Positions 32,563 to 39,309 of a stretch of 39,309 bases of DNA are shown here, in pieces. Below the pieces are notes generated by a model that saw only the letters and a list, made by a program, of their open reading frames with translations, had not been told where the DNA came from and did not search any database. The position numbers and the translations under genes are program-made. Each line of letters begins with the position of its first letter. Position 1 is the first letter of the stretch. This DNA comes from CAZXWK01 sp964644675 (GTDB taxonomy: Bacteria; Actinomycetota; Coriobacteriia; Anaerosomatales; JAAXUF01), in NCBI GenBank assembly GCA_964644675.1, contig CAZXWK010000019.1:1-39309 (forward strand). The letters are read 5' to 3'.

Positions 32563-32632
32563 GCGCCGCACCGAACGCGAGATCTCCGGCACCCCCTGCA
32601 CGCCTCCGCCTCACGGCACCCTTCTCCCCGGT

Positions 32633-32661
32633 TTGACCTGCGCATCGGTGGTGCCTACGAT
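32633..32661 (+). promoter_or_regulatory. Promoter of the GGDEF-EAL gene
   Basis: TTGACC (32633-32638), 17 bases, TACGAT (32656-32661): near-consensus sigma-70 type promoter 47 bases before the start codon, separating this gene from the hem unit. Confidence 0.7.
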
Positions 32662-32707
32662 TGTCCCACCTGCGATACACGCCACACGACGACTCTGGGG
32701 GGAGATC

Positions 32708-35500
32708 GTGCGGCTACGCCCGAAAACCCTGCTGGTCGTCTCGTCGGTCATGGCGGTCGTCTTCGCCGTGTTGTTCGTCGGCGCGGCATTGACCTTGAAC
32801 AGGCAGTACGCGCAGTTCGAGGCGCGGGCCGCTCGCAACGATGCTCTCCGGGCGCGCACGGCATTGACCCAGGAGGTCTCCGACCTGGAGCGGATCAGCC
32901 TGGACTGGGCTCCGGACGACGAGACGTACGCGTTCATGGCCGGCCAAGACGCTTCGTTCACGGCAGGCCGACTCAGCGACGAGGGCGTCAAGAGGCTCGA
33001 TTCCAACGTCGTCATGCTGATGGACAAGTCCTGGCGACCCGTGTGGGCTGACTTCATCGATCTCGACCTCCAGACGCGTTCCGCGCCCGATACCCAGGCG
33101 CTCGACGCGATCCTCTCGGCCACGTGGCTCGAGAGGCCCGGCGATCCGCACGGGGTCGTCTCGGGCACCATGCCCGTCGGTGATCGGATGATGTTCGTCG
33201 TGGCGCGACCGATCACGTCCACCGACTTCTACGCGCCACCCAACGGGACGCTGGTCCTCGGACGGTTCGCGGACGCGACACTGATGGACCGGATGTCCTC
33301 GGTCGCGAAGATGCCGCTCGCGCTCTACGCCGCGGAGTCGACCGCCGCCCCCGCCGACGCCCGCAAGGCGCTGAGGACGCTGTACCCGGAGAAGCCGGTG
33401 GGCGCGGCCCCGCTGAACCGGGGATCGCTCGCCGTCTACTCGCTGGTCACGGGGACGGACGGCAGTCCCGTTGCGGTCCTGCGGGGAACCACGACCCGGG
33501 ACATCTACCGCCAGGGCCAGAACGCCGTGCTCTACCTGGGCATATCGCTGTTCCTGCTCGGCGTGATCGCGACGGGCACCGTCTATGTCCTGGTCGATCG
33601 CGGAGTGCTCAACCGGCTCGCGGTTCTGACCCGACAGGTCGACGAGGTCGCCGCGTCCGGTGACTCGACCGCGCGAGTCGTCGCGACGGGCGACGACGAG
33701 ATCGGCGAGCTCGCGCACGACATCAACGAGATGCTGCGCGCCATCGAGCATTCCGAGGCCCGCGTCCGCGTGGCGCGCGACGAGCTGGAGGAGCGCGTCA
33801 TCGCTCGGACCGAGCAGCTTCGCGCCTCGGAGTTGCGCTACCGGCTGCTCGTCGACCGGATGGCGGACGCCGTGTTCGCCGTCGATCTGCACGGGACGAT
33901 CACGCTGGTGAACGACCAGGCCGAGGATCTGGTCGGAAAGCGCGCTTCGGAGCTGGTGGGAACCAGCCTGCTCGACCTGATGCCGGCGTCGTCGTCTGGC
34001 GAGGTCGCGCGGCATCTGGGGCCCGAGATCGATCCCGACGCCACCTGGACGGTCGAGGTCCAGTTCGGAAGCGTCGAGGGTGACACGGTGCCCGTCGAGC
34101 TCAGGGGTGCGGCCATCCGCAACGAACGTTCCGAGGTGGTCGGCACCCAGTGGATCGCCCGCGACATCGCCGAGCGGAGAAGGTTCGAGCAGCAGCTCGT
34201 TCACATGGCGAGCCACGATCACCTCACCGGCATGTACAACCGCCGATTCTTCGAGTCGACGCTCGAGTTGGAGCTTGCTGAAGTCCGTCGCTCCGGGGGC
34301 CGGGGCGCGGTGCTCTGGTTGGACATAGACGACTTCAAGGCCGTGAACGACAGTCTGGGCCACCGGGTGGGGGACGGAGTACTCGTCTCGCTCGCGGGGC
34401 ACATTCGCAAGCAGGTGCGCGAGTCCAACGTGCTCGCGCGGTTGGGCGGTGACGAGTTCGCCGTGCTCGTGCCGGGTGCCGACGAGGCCGAGGCGGTCGC
34501 AGTCGCGGACCGGCTGCTCAGCGCGATCGGCGCGTACGTGATGTCGGTCGAGGGACACTCCGTGAGACTGAGCACGAGCATCGGGGTGGTGCTCTACCCG
34601 GCGCATGGCGTCACTGCCGAGGAGCTGCTCGCCAACGCCGACGTCGCGATGTACTACGCCAAGGAGAGCGGGCGAGGGCGCGTCGACGTGTACTCGCCCG
34701 ACCAGCTGTGGCGCGAGGAGATGCACTCGCGCGTGGCGTGGAACGAGCGCATCCGCGCCGCGCTCGAGGGAGATGCGCTGCTCGCGTACGCGCAGCCGGT
34801 CCTGGACCTGCACTCGAACCGGATCGCTCGCTACGAGCTGCTGGTCCGAATGCAGGGAGAGGACGGGCACGTCATCATGCCCAGCGAGTTCCTTCCGACC
34901 GCCGAGCGCATCGGGCTCATCGGCGATATCGACCGATGGATGATGCACCGCGCGTTCGACATTCTGGGCTCGACGGACCGAGCAGACCTCGAGCTTGAGG
35001 TGAACCTCTCGGGCAAGGCCTTCGGCGACCCGGGGCTTCTCACCGAGATCGCGTTCCGCCTCACCGAGTCGGGCATCGAGCCGTCGCGTCTCGGCTTCGA
35101 GATCACCGAGACGGCGGCCATCTCCGATGTCGCCCGGGCGCAGGAGTTCGTCGGCACGCTCAAGGACCTGGGGTGCCGCTTCTCGCTCGACGACTTCGGG
35201 TCGGGCTTCTCGTCCTTCTACTACCTGAAGCACCTGCCGATCGACTGCCTGAAGGTCGACGGCAGCTTCATCCGAGGCCTCAACCACAGCGAGCAGGACA
35301 AGCATCTGGTCCGCGGGATCGTCGAGATGTGCCGGGGGCTCGAGATCAAAGTCGTCGCCGAGTACGTCGAGGACCTCGAGACGCTCGCGCTCGTGCGCGA
35401 GCTGGGCATCGACTTCGCGCAGGGCTACTTCATCGGCAAGCCGCAGCGCGTCGAGAGCGCGCTGGCCACGGCATGGAGCGGAGGGCAGACCACATCATGA
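32708..35500 (+). CDS. Membrane cyclic-di-GMP enzyme, CHASE4-like/HAMP/PAS/GGDEF/EAL
   Basis: 930 residues. Helix about 8-30, extracytoplasmic sensor about 30-270 of CHASE4 type (LTQEVSDLERISLDWAPDD), second helix about 275-300, HAMP (about 300-350), PAS (about 378-500), GGDEF with intact GGDEF at 580-584, and EAL. The inhibitory I-site RxxD reads RESN, so product inhibition is probably lost. The EAL signature is YELLVRM (Glu710), but the other catalytic positions are kept: VNLSGKAF, EITETA, LDDFGSG, LKVDGSF and VVAEYVED, so both synthesis and breakdown of c-di-GMP are possible. GTG 32708 follows GGGGGGAG. Its stop overlaps the PhnD-like lipoprotein start (ATGA), which suggests that protein feeds the sensor domain. 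Confidence 0.9.
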   Translation: MRLRPKTLLVVSSVMAVVFAVLFVGAALTLNRQYAQFEARAARNDALRARTALTQEVSDLERISLDWAPDDETYAFMAGQDASFTAGRLSDEGVKRLDSNVVMLMDKSWRPVWADFIDLDLQTRSAPDTQALDAILSATWLERPGDPHGVVSGTMPVGDRMMFVVARPITSTDFYAPPNGTLVLGRFADATLMDRMSSVAKMPLALYAAESTAAPADARKALRTLYPEKPVGAAPLNRGSLAVYSLVTGTDGSPVAVLRGTTTRDIYRQGQNAVLYLGISLFLLGVIATGTVYVLVDRGVLNRLAVLTRQVDEVAASGDSTARVVATGDDEIGELAHDINEMLRAIEHSEARVRVARDELEERVIARTEQLRASELRYRLLVDRMADAVFAVDLHGTITLVNDQAEDLVGKRASELVGTSLLDLMPASSSGEVARHLGPEIDPDATWTVEVQFGSVEGDTVPVELRGAAIRNERSEVVGTQWIARDIAERRRFEQQLVHMASHDHLTGMYNRRFFESTLELELAEVRRSGGRGAVLWLDIDDFKAVNDSLGHRVGDGVLVSLAGHIRKQVRESNVLARLGGDEFAVLVPGADEAEAVAVADRLLSAIGAYVMSVEGHSVRLSTSIGVVLYPAHGVTAEELLANADVAMYYAKESGRGRVDVYSPDQLWREEMHSRVAWNERIRAALEGDALLAYAQPVLDLHSNRIARYELLVRMQGEDGHVIMPSEFLPTAERIGLIGDIDRWMMHRAFDILGSTDRADLELEVNLSGKAFGDPGLLTEIAFRLTESGIEPSRLGFEITETAAISDVARAQEFVGTLKDLGCRFSLDDFGSGFSSFYYLKHLPIDCLKVDGSFIRGLNHSEQDKHLVRGIVEMCRGLEIKVVAEYVEDLETLALVRELGIDFAQGYFIGKPQRVESALATAWSGGQTTS

Positions 35501-36462
35501 GCACGCGAAGCGCTCGGCTGGGGGAGAGGCGCGGGGCGGGCATCCTGCTGCTGCTCGCGCTCGCCGTCCTGATGGGGGCGACGGGGTGCAGGGGTGGGTC
35601 TGCCGGTGACATCTCGGCGATGAGCGCCGAGAACACCGTGTCCGCCGGACAGGAGGTCCGCGAAGCCGATCCCGACACGCTGGTCGTGGCGGTCAGCGGC
35701 ATGATCACTCCCGAAGACGGCCTCAAGTACTACTCGGGCCTCTCGGAGTACATCGGTCGCAAGGTCGGCAAGCCGGTGCGGGTCGTGCACAAGTCCGACT
35801 ATACGGAGACCAACGAGCTGCTCCGCGACGGCAAGATCGACGTCGCCTACGTGTGCAGCGGTCCGTACGTGGCCGGTCACGACGAGTTCGGGCTCGAGCT
35901 GGTGGCCGCTCCGGTCGTGAACGGCAAGCCGGAGTACTACTCCTACATCATCGTCAACCGCAGCAGCGCGGCGACCTCGTTCGACTCGCTCGCGGGGAAG
36001 GTCTTCGCCTTCACCGACCCCAAGTCGAACTCGGGCAGGCTCGTTCCCGAATACATGCTGGCGCGCGCAGGCACCACCGCCGAGAAGCGCTTCTCGGAGA
36101 CCTTCTACTCCTACGGCCACGACAAGTCCATTCGGGCGGTGGCCGAGGGCAAGGCGGATGGTGCCGCCGTGGACAGCATCATCTACGACTTTGCGGCGGC
36201 CACCGACCCCACGTTCACCTCGAAGACGAAGATCGTCACGAAGTCACAGCCGTTCGCGATACCGCCGGTCGTGGTGCGTCCCGATCTGGATCCGGCGCTG
36301 AAGGCGAAGCTCCGGGATGCGTATCTGGGCGCGGCCGACGACCCCGAAGGGCAGCAGTTCCTCAAGAACATGCGCATCGAGCGGTTCACCGAGATAGCGG
36401 ACTCGGCTTACGACTCCATCCGCGAGATGAACGACTGGGTCGAGTCGAGCACGTCGAAATGA
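35497..36462 (+). CDS. PhnD-like phosphonate/phosphate-type solute-binding lipoprotein
   Basis: 321 residues. Signal peptide with hydrophobic core 14-27 and lipobox ending at Cys31 (MGATGC), so an anchored lipoprotein on the outer face of the membrane. Mature part is a type 2 periplasmic-binding fold of the PhnD family: LVVAVSGMITPEDGLKYYSG, YIGRKVGKPVRVVHKSDYTE, GKIDVAYVCSGPYVAGHDEF, DPKSNSGRLVPEYMLARAGT and VAEGKADGAAVDSIIYDFAA. No ABC ATPase or permease follows, so it probably works as a sensor subunit for the overlapping GGDEF-EAL protein rather than in uptake. The ligand (phosphonate, phosphite, phosphate or other anion) cannot be read out. Confidence 0.88.
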   Translation: MSTRSARLGERRGAGILLLLALAVLMGATGCRGGSAGDISAMSAENTVSAGQEVREADPDTLVVAVSGMITPEDGLKYYSGLSEYIGRKVGKPVRVVHKSDYTETNELLRDGKIDVAYVCSGPYVAGHDEFGLELVAAPVVNGKPEYYSYIIVNRSSAATSFDSLAGKVFAFTDPKSNSGRLVPEYMLARAGTTAEKRFSETFYSYGHDKSIRAVAEGKADGAAVDSIIYDFAAATDPTFTSKTKIVTKSQPFAIPPVVVRPDLDPALKAKLRDAYLGAADDPEGQQFLKNMRIERFTEIADSAYDSIREMNDWVESSTSK

Positions 36463-36487
36463 GCCACCGTACCGGCAGTCGGCGCCG

Positions 36488-37606
36488 CTAGGGCGACTCG
36501 ACCGTCGGCGTCGGAGACGCCTCGGAGGGCGAGGCCACCTGAGCCGCGGCGGCGCGCACGCGCGTGATCGAGCGCACCGCGATCGCCGTCGCGGGAGCCC
36601 CCAGCATGCCGCCGATCAGACCACCGAAGATGCTGCCGATCATCGTGGTGATGAGCACGACGATCGGGTGCAGCTCGAGCGCGTCACCCATGACGAGCGA
36701 GCTGATCGGCATCTGCACGACGTTCTGTGCGATGAGGACGATGACGAGCATCCAGACCGCTGTCTGTACGCCGTTCGCGCCGAGCGCGATGATGACGGCG
36801 AACGCGCCGGACACCAGCGCACCGAAGAACGGGATGTAGCTCAAGATCACCGTGACGATGGCGACCGGGAAGATCAGCGGGACATTCAGCGCCCACATGC
36901 CGAGCGCGATGACGATCGCATTCGCGATGCCGATGATGGTCGCACCTCGGAAGTACGCCCGGAGCGAGGACGCCGTGTCGTCGACGATCCCGCTGCCGAC
37001 CTTGGTCTCGAGGCCCATGTGCGCGCCCATCCACTCGCTCAGCTTGTGGTAGTCGGCGAGCACCAGGTAGAGCATATAGAGGGCGAGGAACGCGCCGAAC
37101 AGGAACGAGATCGTACCGCTCAGGCCGGCCGTCAGCTTCGATGCGATGCCTTGCGCCAGGTCAGGAAGGGCCTTCTTCACGGCGGCGTCGATCTGCGTGA
37201 TCACGTCCTGCGGGATGTTGTACTGCTTCGCGAGCTCCCCGAGCTGGGCCCACGCCGAAGCCAACTGCTCCTGGATGACCGGCCACTGCGTGACGATGCT
37301 GCTCACGGTGATCCAGATGGCGCCACCGATGACCCCCACGACCAGGAGCAGCGCGATCACGGCACCCGCGGGTCGCGGGATCTTCGCCTTCTGCATGCCG
37401 TCCACGAGCGGCGCGAAGACGATTCCGAGCATGACCGCGAACGCGAGCGGGATGGCGATGCTCGAGATCATGCCGAAGAACCACGCGACGACCACGATCG
37501 CACCGGTCAGGCCGATGACCAGCCATCCGTTGACGCCCAGGAACTTGAGCCAGTCGGGAGCGAAGTCGCTCAGGCGAGCCGTGTGTTGGGTCCTACCGTC
37601 TGGCAT
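36488..37606 (-). CDS. AI-2E family (PerM-like) transporter
   Basis: 372-residue polytopic membrane protein with the AI-2E/PerM layout: two N-terminal helix pairs, a soluble amphipathic region about 100-165 (EQLASAWAQLGELAKQYNIP), then the C-terminal helix block with YIPFFGALVSGAF, HPIVVLITTMIGSIFGGLIG and GAPATAIAVRSI. Members export diverse small molecules or act as sodium/proton antiporters, and only some relate to autoinducer-2, so no substrate is implied. ATG 37606 has GAGGAG upstream on the minus strand. It converges on the PhnD-like gene with a 25-base gap and no clear terminator. Confidence 0.88.
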   Translation of the reverse strand: MPDGRTQHTARLSDFAPDWLKFLGVNGWLVIGLTGAIVVVAWFFGMISSIAIPLAFAVMLGIVFAPLVDGMQKAKIPRPAGAVIALLLVVGVIGGAIWITVSSIVTQWPVIQEQLASAWAQLGELAKQYNIPQDVITQIDAAVKKALPDLAQGIASKLTAGLSGTISFLFGAFLALYMLYLVLADYHKLSEWMGAHMGLETKVGSGIVDDTASSLRAYFRGATIIGIANAIVIALGMWALNVPLIFPVAIVTVILSYIPFFGALVSGAFAVIIALGANGVQTAVWMLVIVLIAQNVVQMPISSLVMGDALELHPIVVLITTMIGSIFGGLIGGMLGAPATAIAVRSITRVRAAAAQVASPSEASPTPTVESP

Positions 37607-37653
37607 GAGGTCTCCTCGTCCGCACGCTACTGCTTTGGCAGTGAGTGTAGCAG

Positions 37654-37681
37654 GAGGGCCGGTCATCGCTGACCGGCCCTC
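37654..37681 (-). terminator. Strong hairpin after the HdeD-type gene
   Basis: GAGGGCCGGTCA, loop TCGC, TGACCGGCCCTC: perfect 12-bp stem, 30 bases beyond the HdeD-type stop in the direction of its transcription. Just past it AGTGTA (37644-37649) reads TACACT on the minus strand and may be the -10 of the AI-2E-type gene. Confidence 0.65.
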
Positions 37682-37710
37682 GTCGCATTCGTTGGCTCGT
37701 CCCGTGGCGC

Positions 37711-38259
37711 CTAGGCCTGAGCCTTCTTGAGCTGGAACGACATGATGATCGCGGCGATGCCGAAGGCGACGCCGAAGATGCCGAAGACCCACGGCAGCGC
37801 CGCGGCGGCCGGCACCAGGTTGCCGGCGATGATGAGACCGAAGATCACGCTGAAGAAGCCGAGGACTCCGCGGCCCCAGCCGGCACCCTGGAACGCCTTG
37901 ACGATGTCGATGATGCCGTAGACGACGCCGCCGATGCCCAGGATGAGCGCGTAGGCCGCGAGCAGCGACGCGGCGCCGATGAGCGGCGAGCCGATGATGA
38001 AGCCGCCGACGAGGATGCCGAGGATGCCGCTGAAGAGCTTCCAGCCCCACTGCGAGCGGTTCCAGAACAGCGAGATGATGTCGAAGATGCCGGAGATGAG
38101 CCACCACCAGCCGAGGAACAGAACGAGCACCAAGGTGGTGCTCGCGGGCTTGGCGATGAGCAGTCCGCCGATGACGACCGCGGCGATGCCCTGGATCAGC
38201 ACCGCCCACCACGGGTACGCGAGTGCAATCGACTTGGGGTTCGCTGCTGCATCTGTCAT
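37711..38259 (-). CDS. HdeD family (DUF308) membrane protein
   Basis: 182 residues, about six helices arranged as paired repeats, with the DUF308/HdeD pattern: PWWAVLIQGIAAVVIGGLLI, ASTTLVLVLFLGWWWLISGI, WGWKLFSGILGILVGGFII and GVVYGIIDIVKAFQGAGWGR. In E. coli HdeD is tied to acid resistance; the biochemical function is unknown. GGAGGACTC precedes ATG 38259. The 180-base gap to the TetR gene contains GATACT (minus strand, 38270-38275) as a possible -10 and a GCCCGC/GCGGGC hairpin (38281-38296). Confidence 0.88.
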   Translation of the reverse strand: MTDAAANPKSIALAYPWWAVLIQGIAAVVIGGLLIAKPASTTLVLVLFLGWWWLISGIFDIISLFWNRSQWGWKLFSGILGILVGGFIIGSPLIGAASLLAAYALILGIGGVVYGIIDIVKAFQGAGWGRGVLGFFSVIFGLIIAGNLVPAAAALPWVFGIFGVAFGIAAIIMSFQLKKAQA

Positions 38260-38439
38260 GAGTCCTCCACGAGTATCCGAGCCCGCACGCGCGGGCAGGC
38301 TTGTACTGGTGGTGAGGATTCCCCATCCCCGCCAGCTCAAAGCGTAGCCCAGTGCTCGGTGGAGGTCTACGGTACCGAGGGCCCCGCCGCGGTACTCGGC
38401 GAGGGCTCTGATTCGCTCGAAACGGTCGGCGGAAGGGCG

Positions 38440-39060
38440 CTAGCTCATACGTCCGTGGGGCGACGCCACCATGAGCTGCACGGCACGCACCAGTCCAGCG
38501 GTCACGGTCTCCTGGTCCTCGTCCTGCAGGCCCACCAAGGTGCGGAAGAAGTCGGGCGCGAGCGTGTAGGCGATATTGGCCGACGACGCGATGAGCAGCA
38601 GGTAGCGCGGGTCGACCGCGGTCTGCTCGCGCGGGAGGTCGGGGTGCGGCTGCTTCATGAGCGCGAGCAGGCGCTGCGGGCCGAGAAGGTCCTCGTCCTC
38701 GAGCGGTACCTCGATGCCCTCGATGCGGGCGCGCAAGAGCGTGCGGATGTAGCGATCGAACTTGTAGCCGTCTTTGCCCGGGTAGGGGATCGCCTGCGAG
38801 CTGTCCACGCCGTTCCAGAACTCGGCGGCCTGCTTGCGCTCCCACTCGATGACCGCGCGGAAGATGTCTTCCTTGTAGCCGAGATAGCGGTGCACGAGCG
38901 CGTGGCTCACGCCGGCGCGTCGCGCGATCTCGCGCACGCTCACGCTCGAGTAGTTGTTGTCGGCGAACAGGTCGGCCGCCGCGCTCAACGCCGCTTCGAT
39001 GACGGCGGCGCGTCCAACCGGGCGTTCGGCCGGGACGATGGTCTCTTCGATCGTGGTCAT
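38440..39060 (-). CDS. TetR/AcrR-family transcriptional regulator
   Basis: 206 residues. N-terminal HTH about 20-65: AVIEAALSAAADLFADNNYS, then VSVREIARRAGVSHALVHRY and LGYKEDIFRAVIEWE, the standard TetR recognition helix and following helix. The C-terminal ligand domain has a TetR_C-like pattern but no identifiable ligand. ATG 39060 has GGGAGG seven bases upstream on the minus strand; an upstream ATG at 39192 would cover the operator and is rejected. A 20-base palindrome 72 bases upstream is its likely operator. The two minus-strand membrane genes beyond it could be in its regulon. Confidence 0.9.
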   Translation of the reverse strand: MTTIEETIVPAERPVGRAAVIEAALSAAADLFADNNYSSVSVREIARRAGVSHALVHRYLGYKEDIFRAVIEWERKQAAEFWNGVDSSQAIPYPGKDGYKFDRYIRTLLRARIEGIEVPLEDEDLLGPQRLLALMKQPHPDLPREQTAVDPRYLLLIASSANIAYTLAPDFFRTLVGLQDEDQETVTAGLVRAVQLMVASPHGRMS

Positions 39061-39131
39061 GCTCGTGCCTCCCGAATCGTGTGTGAGGGAACCGCGGTGC
39101 GTCGTGGCGGAGAGGCCGTCACAAAGCGTGA

Positions 39132-39151
39132 TGTTACCACTAGTGGTTACA
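39132..39151. promoter_or_regulatory. Palindromic operator upstream of the TetR gene
   Basis: TGTtACCACT-AGTGGTtACA: 20 bases, symmetric at all but one pair. ATGTTA at its left edge reads TAACAT on the minus strand, a possible -10 for the TetR gene, so bound repressor would cover the promoter. Confidence 0.7.
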
Positions 39152-39185
39152 CACGCCACCCCCCATGCGACGAACGGTTCCTGCG

Positions 39186-39213
39186 TTGACAAAGCAGGGG
39201 CGGGTCGGCAAAC
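39186..39213 (+). promoter_or_regulatory. Possible promoter of the tRNA-Ala gene
   Basis: Perfect -35 TTGACA (39186-39191); the best -10 at a standard distance is CAAACT (39208-39213, 16-base spacer), with TACATC at 39214 as a more distant alternative. Confidence 0.4.
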
Positions 39214-39257
39214 TACATCGTGCTCTCACGGCCGACCGGCCGTTCGGGCGATTACGT

Positions 39258-39309
39258 GGGGACGTGGCTCAGTTGGGAGAGCGCTGCCTTCGCACGGCAG
39301 AGGTCGGGA
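39258..39309 (+). tRNA. tRNA-Ala, anticodon CGC (5' part)
   Basis: Acceptor strand GGGGACG (39258-39264), D arm GCTC-AGTTGGGA-GAGC, anticodon stem CTGCC/GGCAG with loop TTCGCAC, so anticodon CGC reading GCG Ala codons; variable loop AGGTC and the first bases of the T stem before the window ends. The amino acid is assigned from the anticodon; the diagnostic G3-U70 pair is outside the window. Confidence 0.92.

Noticed and set aside
34835..34843. EAL domain taken as dead because the motif reads ELL
   Set aside because: The catalytic Glu is kept and the other metal- and substrate-binding positions (NLSG, ETA, DDFG, KVDG, VAEYVE) are present; ELL variants can be active.

Overview
The window is gene-dense, high-GC bacterial chromosome: about 37 protein genes, one partial tRNA, and no gap over 300 bases without a gene. 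It has many GTG and some TTG starts, GGAGG-type ribosome sites and long runs of 4-base gene overlaps. GC richness, single-membrane style lipoprotein and membrane genes, and the gene mix suggest a high-GC Gram-positive, most likely an actinomycete-phylum anaerobe or facultative (a Coriobacteriia-like lineage is my guess from memory, not something the sequence proves). I see no insertion sequence, phage gene, CRISPR array or integron; this reads as ordinary core chromosome with several unusual variants of known proteins.

Layout. 1-6795: the end of ftsH, an atypical LuxR-type regulator, the folate genes folE and folP, a K+-independent proton-pumping pyrophosphatase (hppA), and folK with an extra C-terminal domain. 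6901-14626: a tightly overlapping cofactor operon, panB-panC-nadA-nadB-nadC-dedA-birA, followed by bioY behind a BirA-type operator. 14696-18418: a two-component system (minus strand), divergent coaX (plus), and a convergent, C-terminally short CCA-adding enzyme. 18559-20990: a single-pass membrane protein of unknown function, then a DNA-binding protein with a palindrome on its promoter coupled to a conserved enzyme-like protein of unknown function.

21143-32562: heme handling. The first block is a System I cytochrome c maturation set (ccmE, ccmF, ccmA, ccmB, ccmC, a ccmD-like peptide). It is followed by a HemX/CcsA-like membrane protein, a precorrin-2 dehydrogenase-like protein and an SDR, and then hemA-hemC-hemD. 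The ccmE and hemA promoters share an almost identical stretch running from the -10 box through the predicted transcription start, and the hemA leader has long crossing complementarities, so the two blocks are probably co-regulated by a common signal. Several proteins here are non-standard: CcmE has two OB-like domains and a CxxxY heme motif, CcmC has a degenerate WWD motif, and the precorrin-2 dehydrogenase lacks the expected catalytic Asp.

32633-39309: a CHASE4-like/HAMP/PAS/GGDEF/EAL cyclic-di-GMP protein translationally coupled to a PhnD-like lipoprotein, then minus-strand genes for an AI-2E-family permease, an HdeD-type membrane protein and a TetR regulator with a palindromic operator, and finally the 5' part of a tRNA-Ala(CGC). 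The best candidates for something new are the shared ccm/hem promoter element with the hemA leader RNA (21143 and 29222-29330), the regulator/enzyme pair at 19376-20990, and the GGDEF-EAL/PhnD-like pair.
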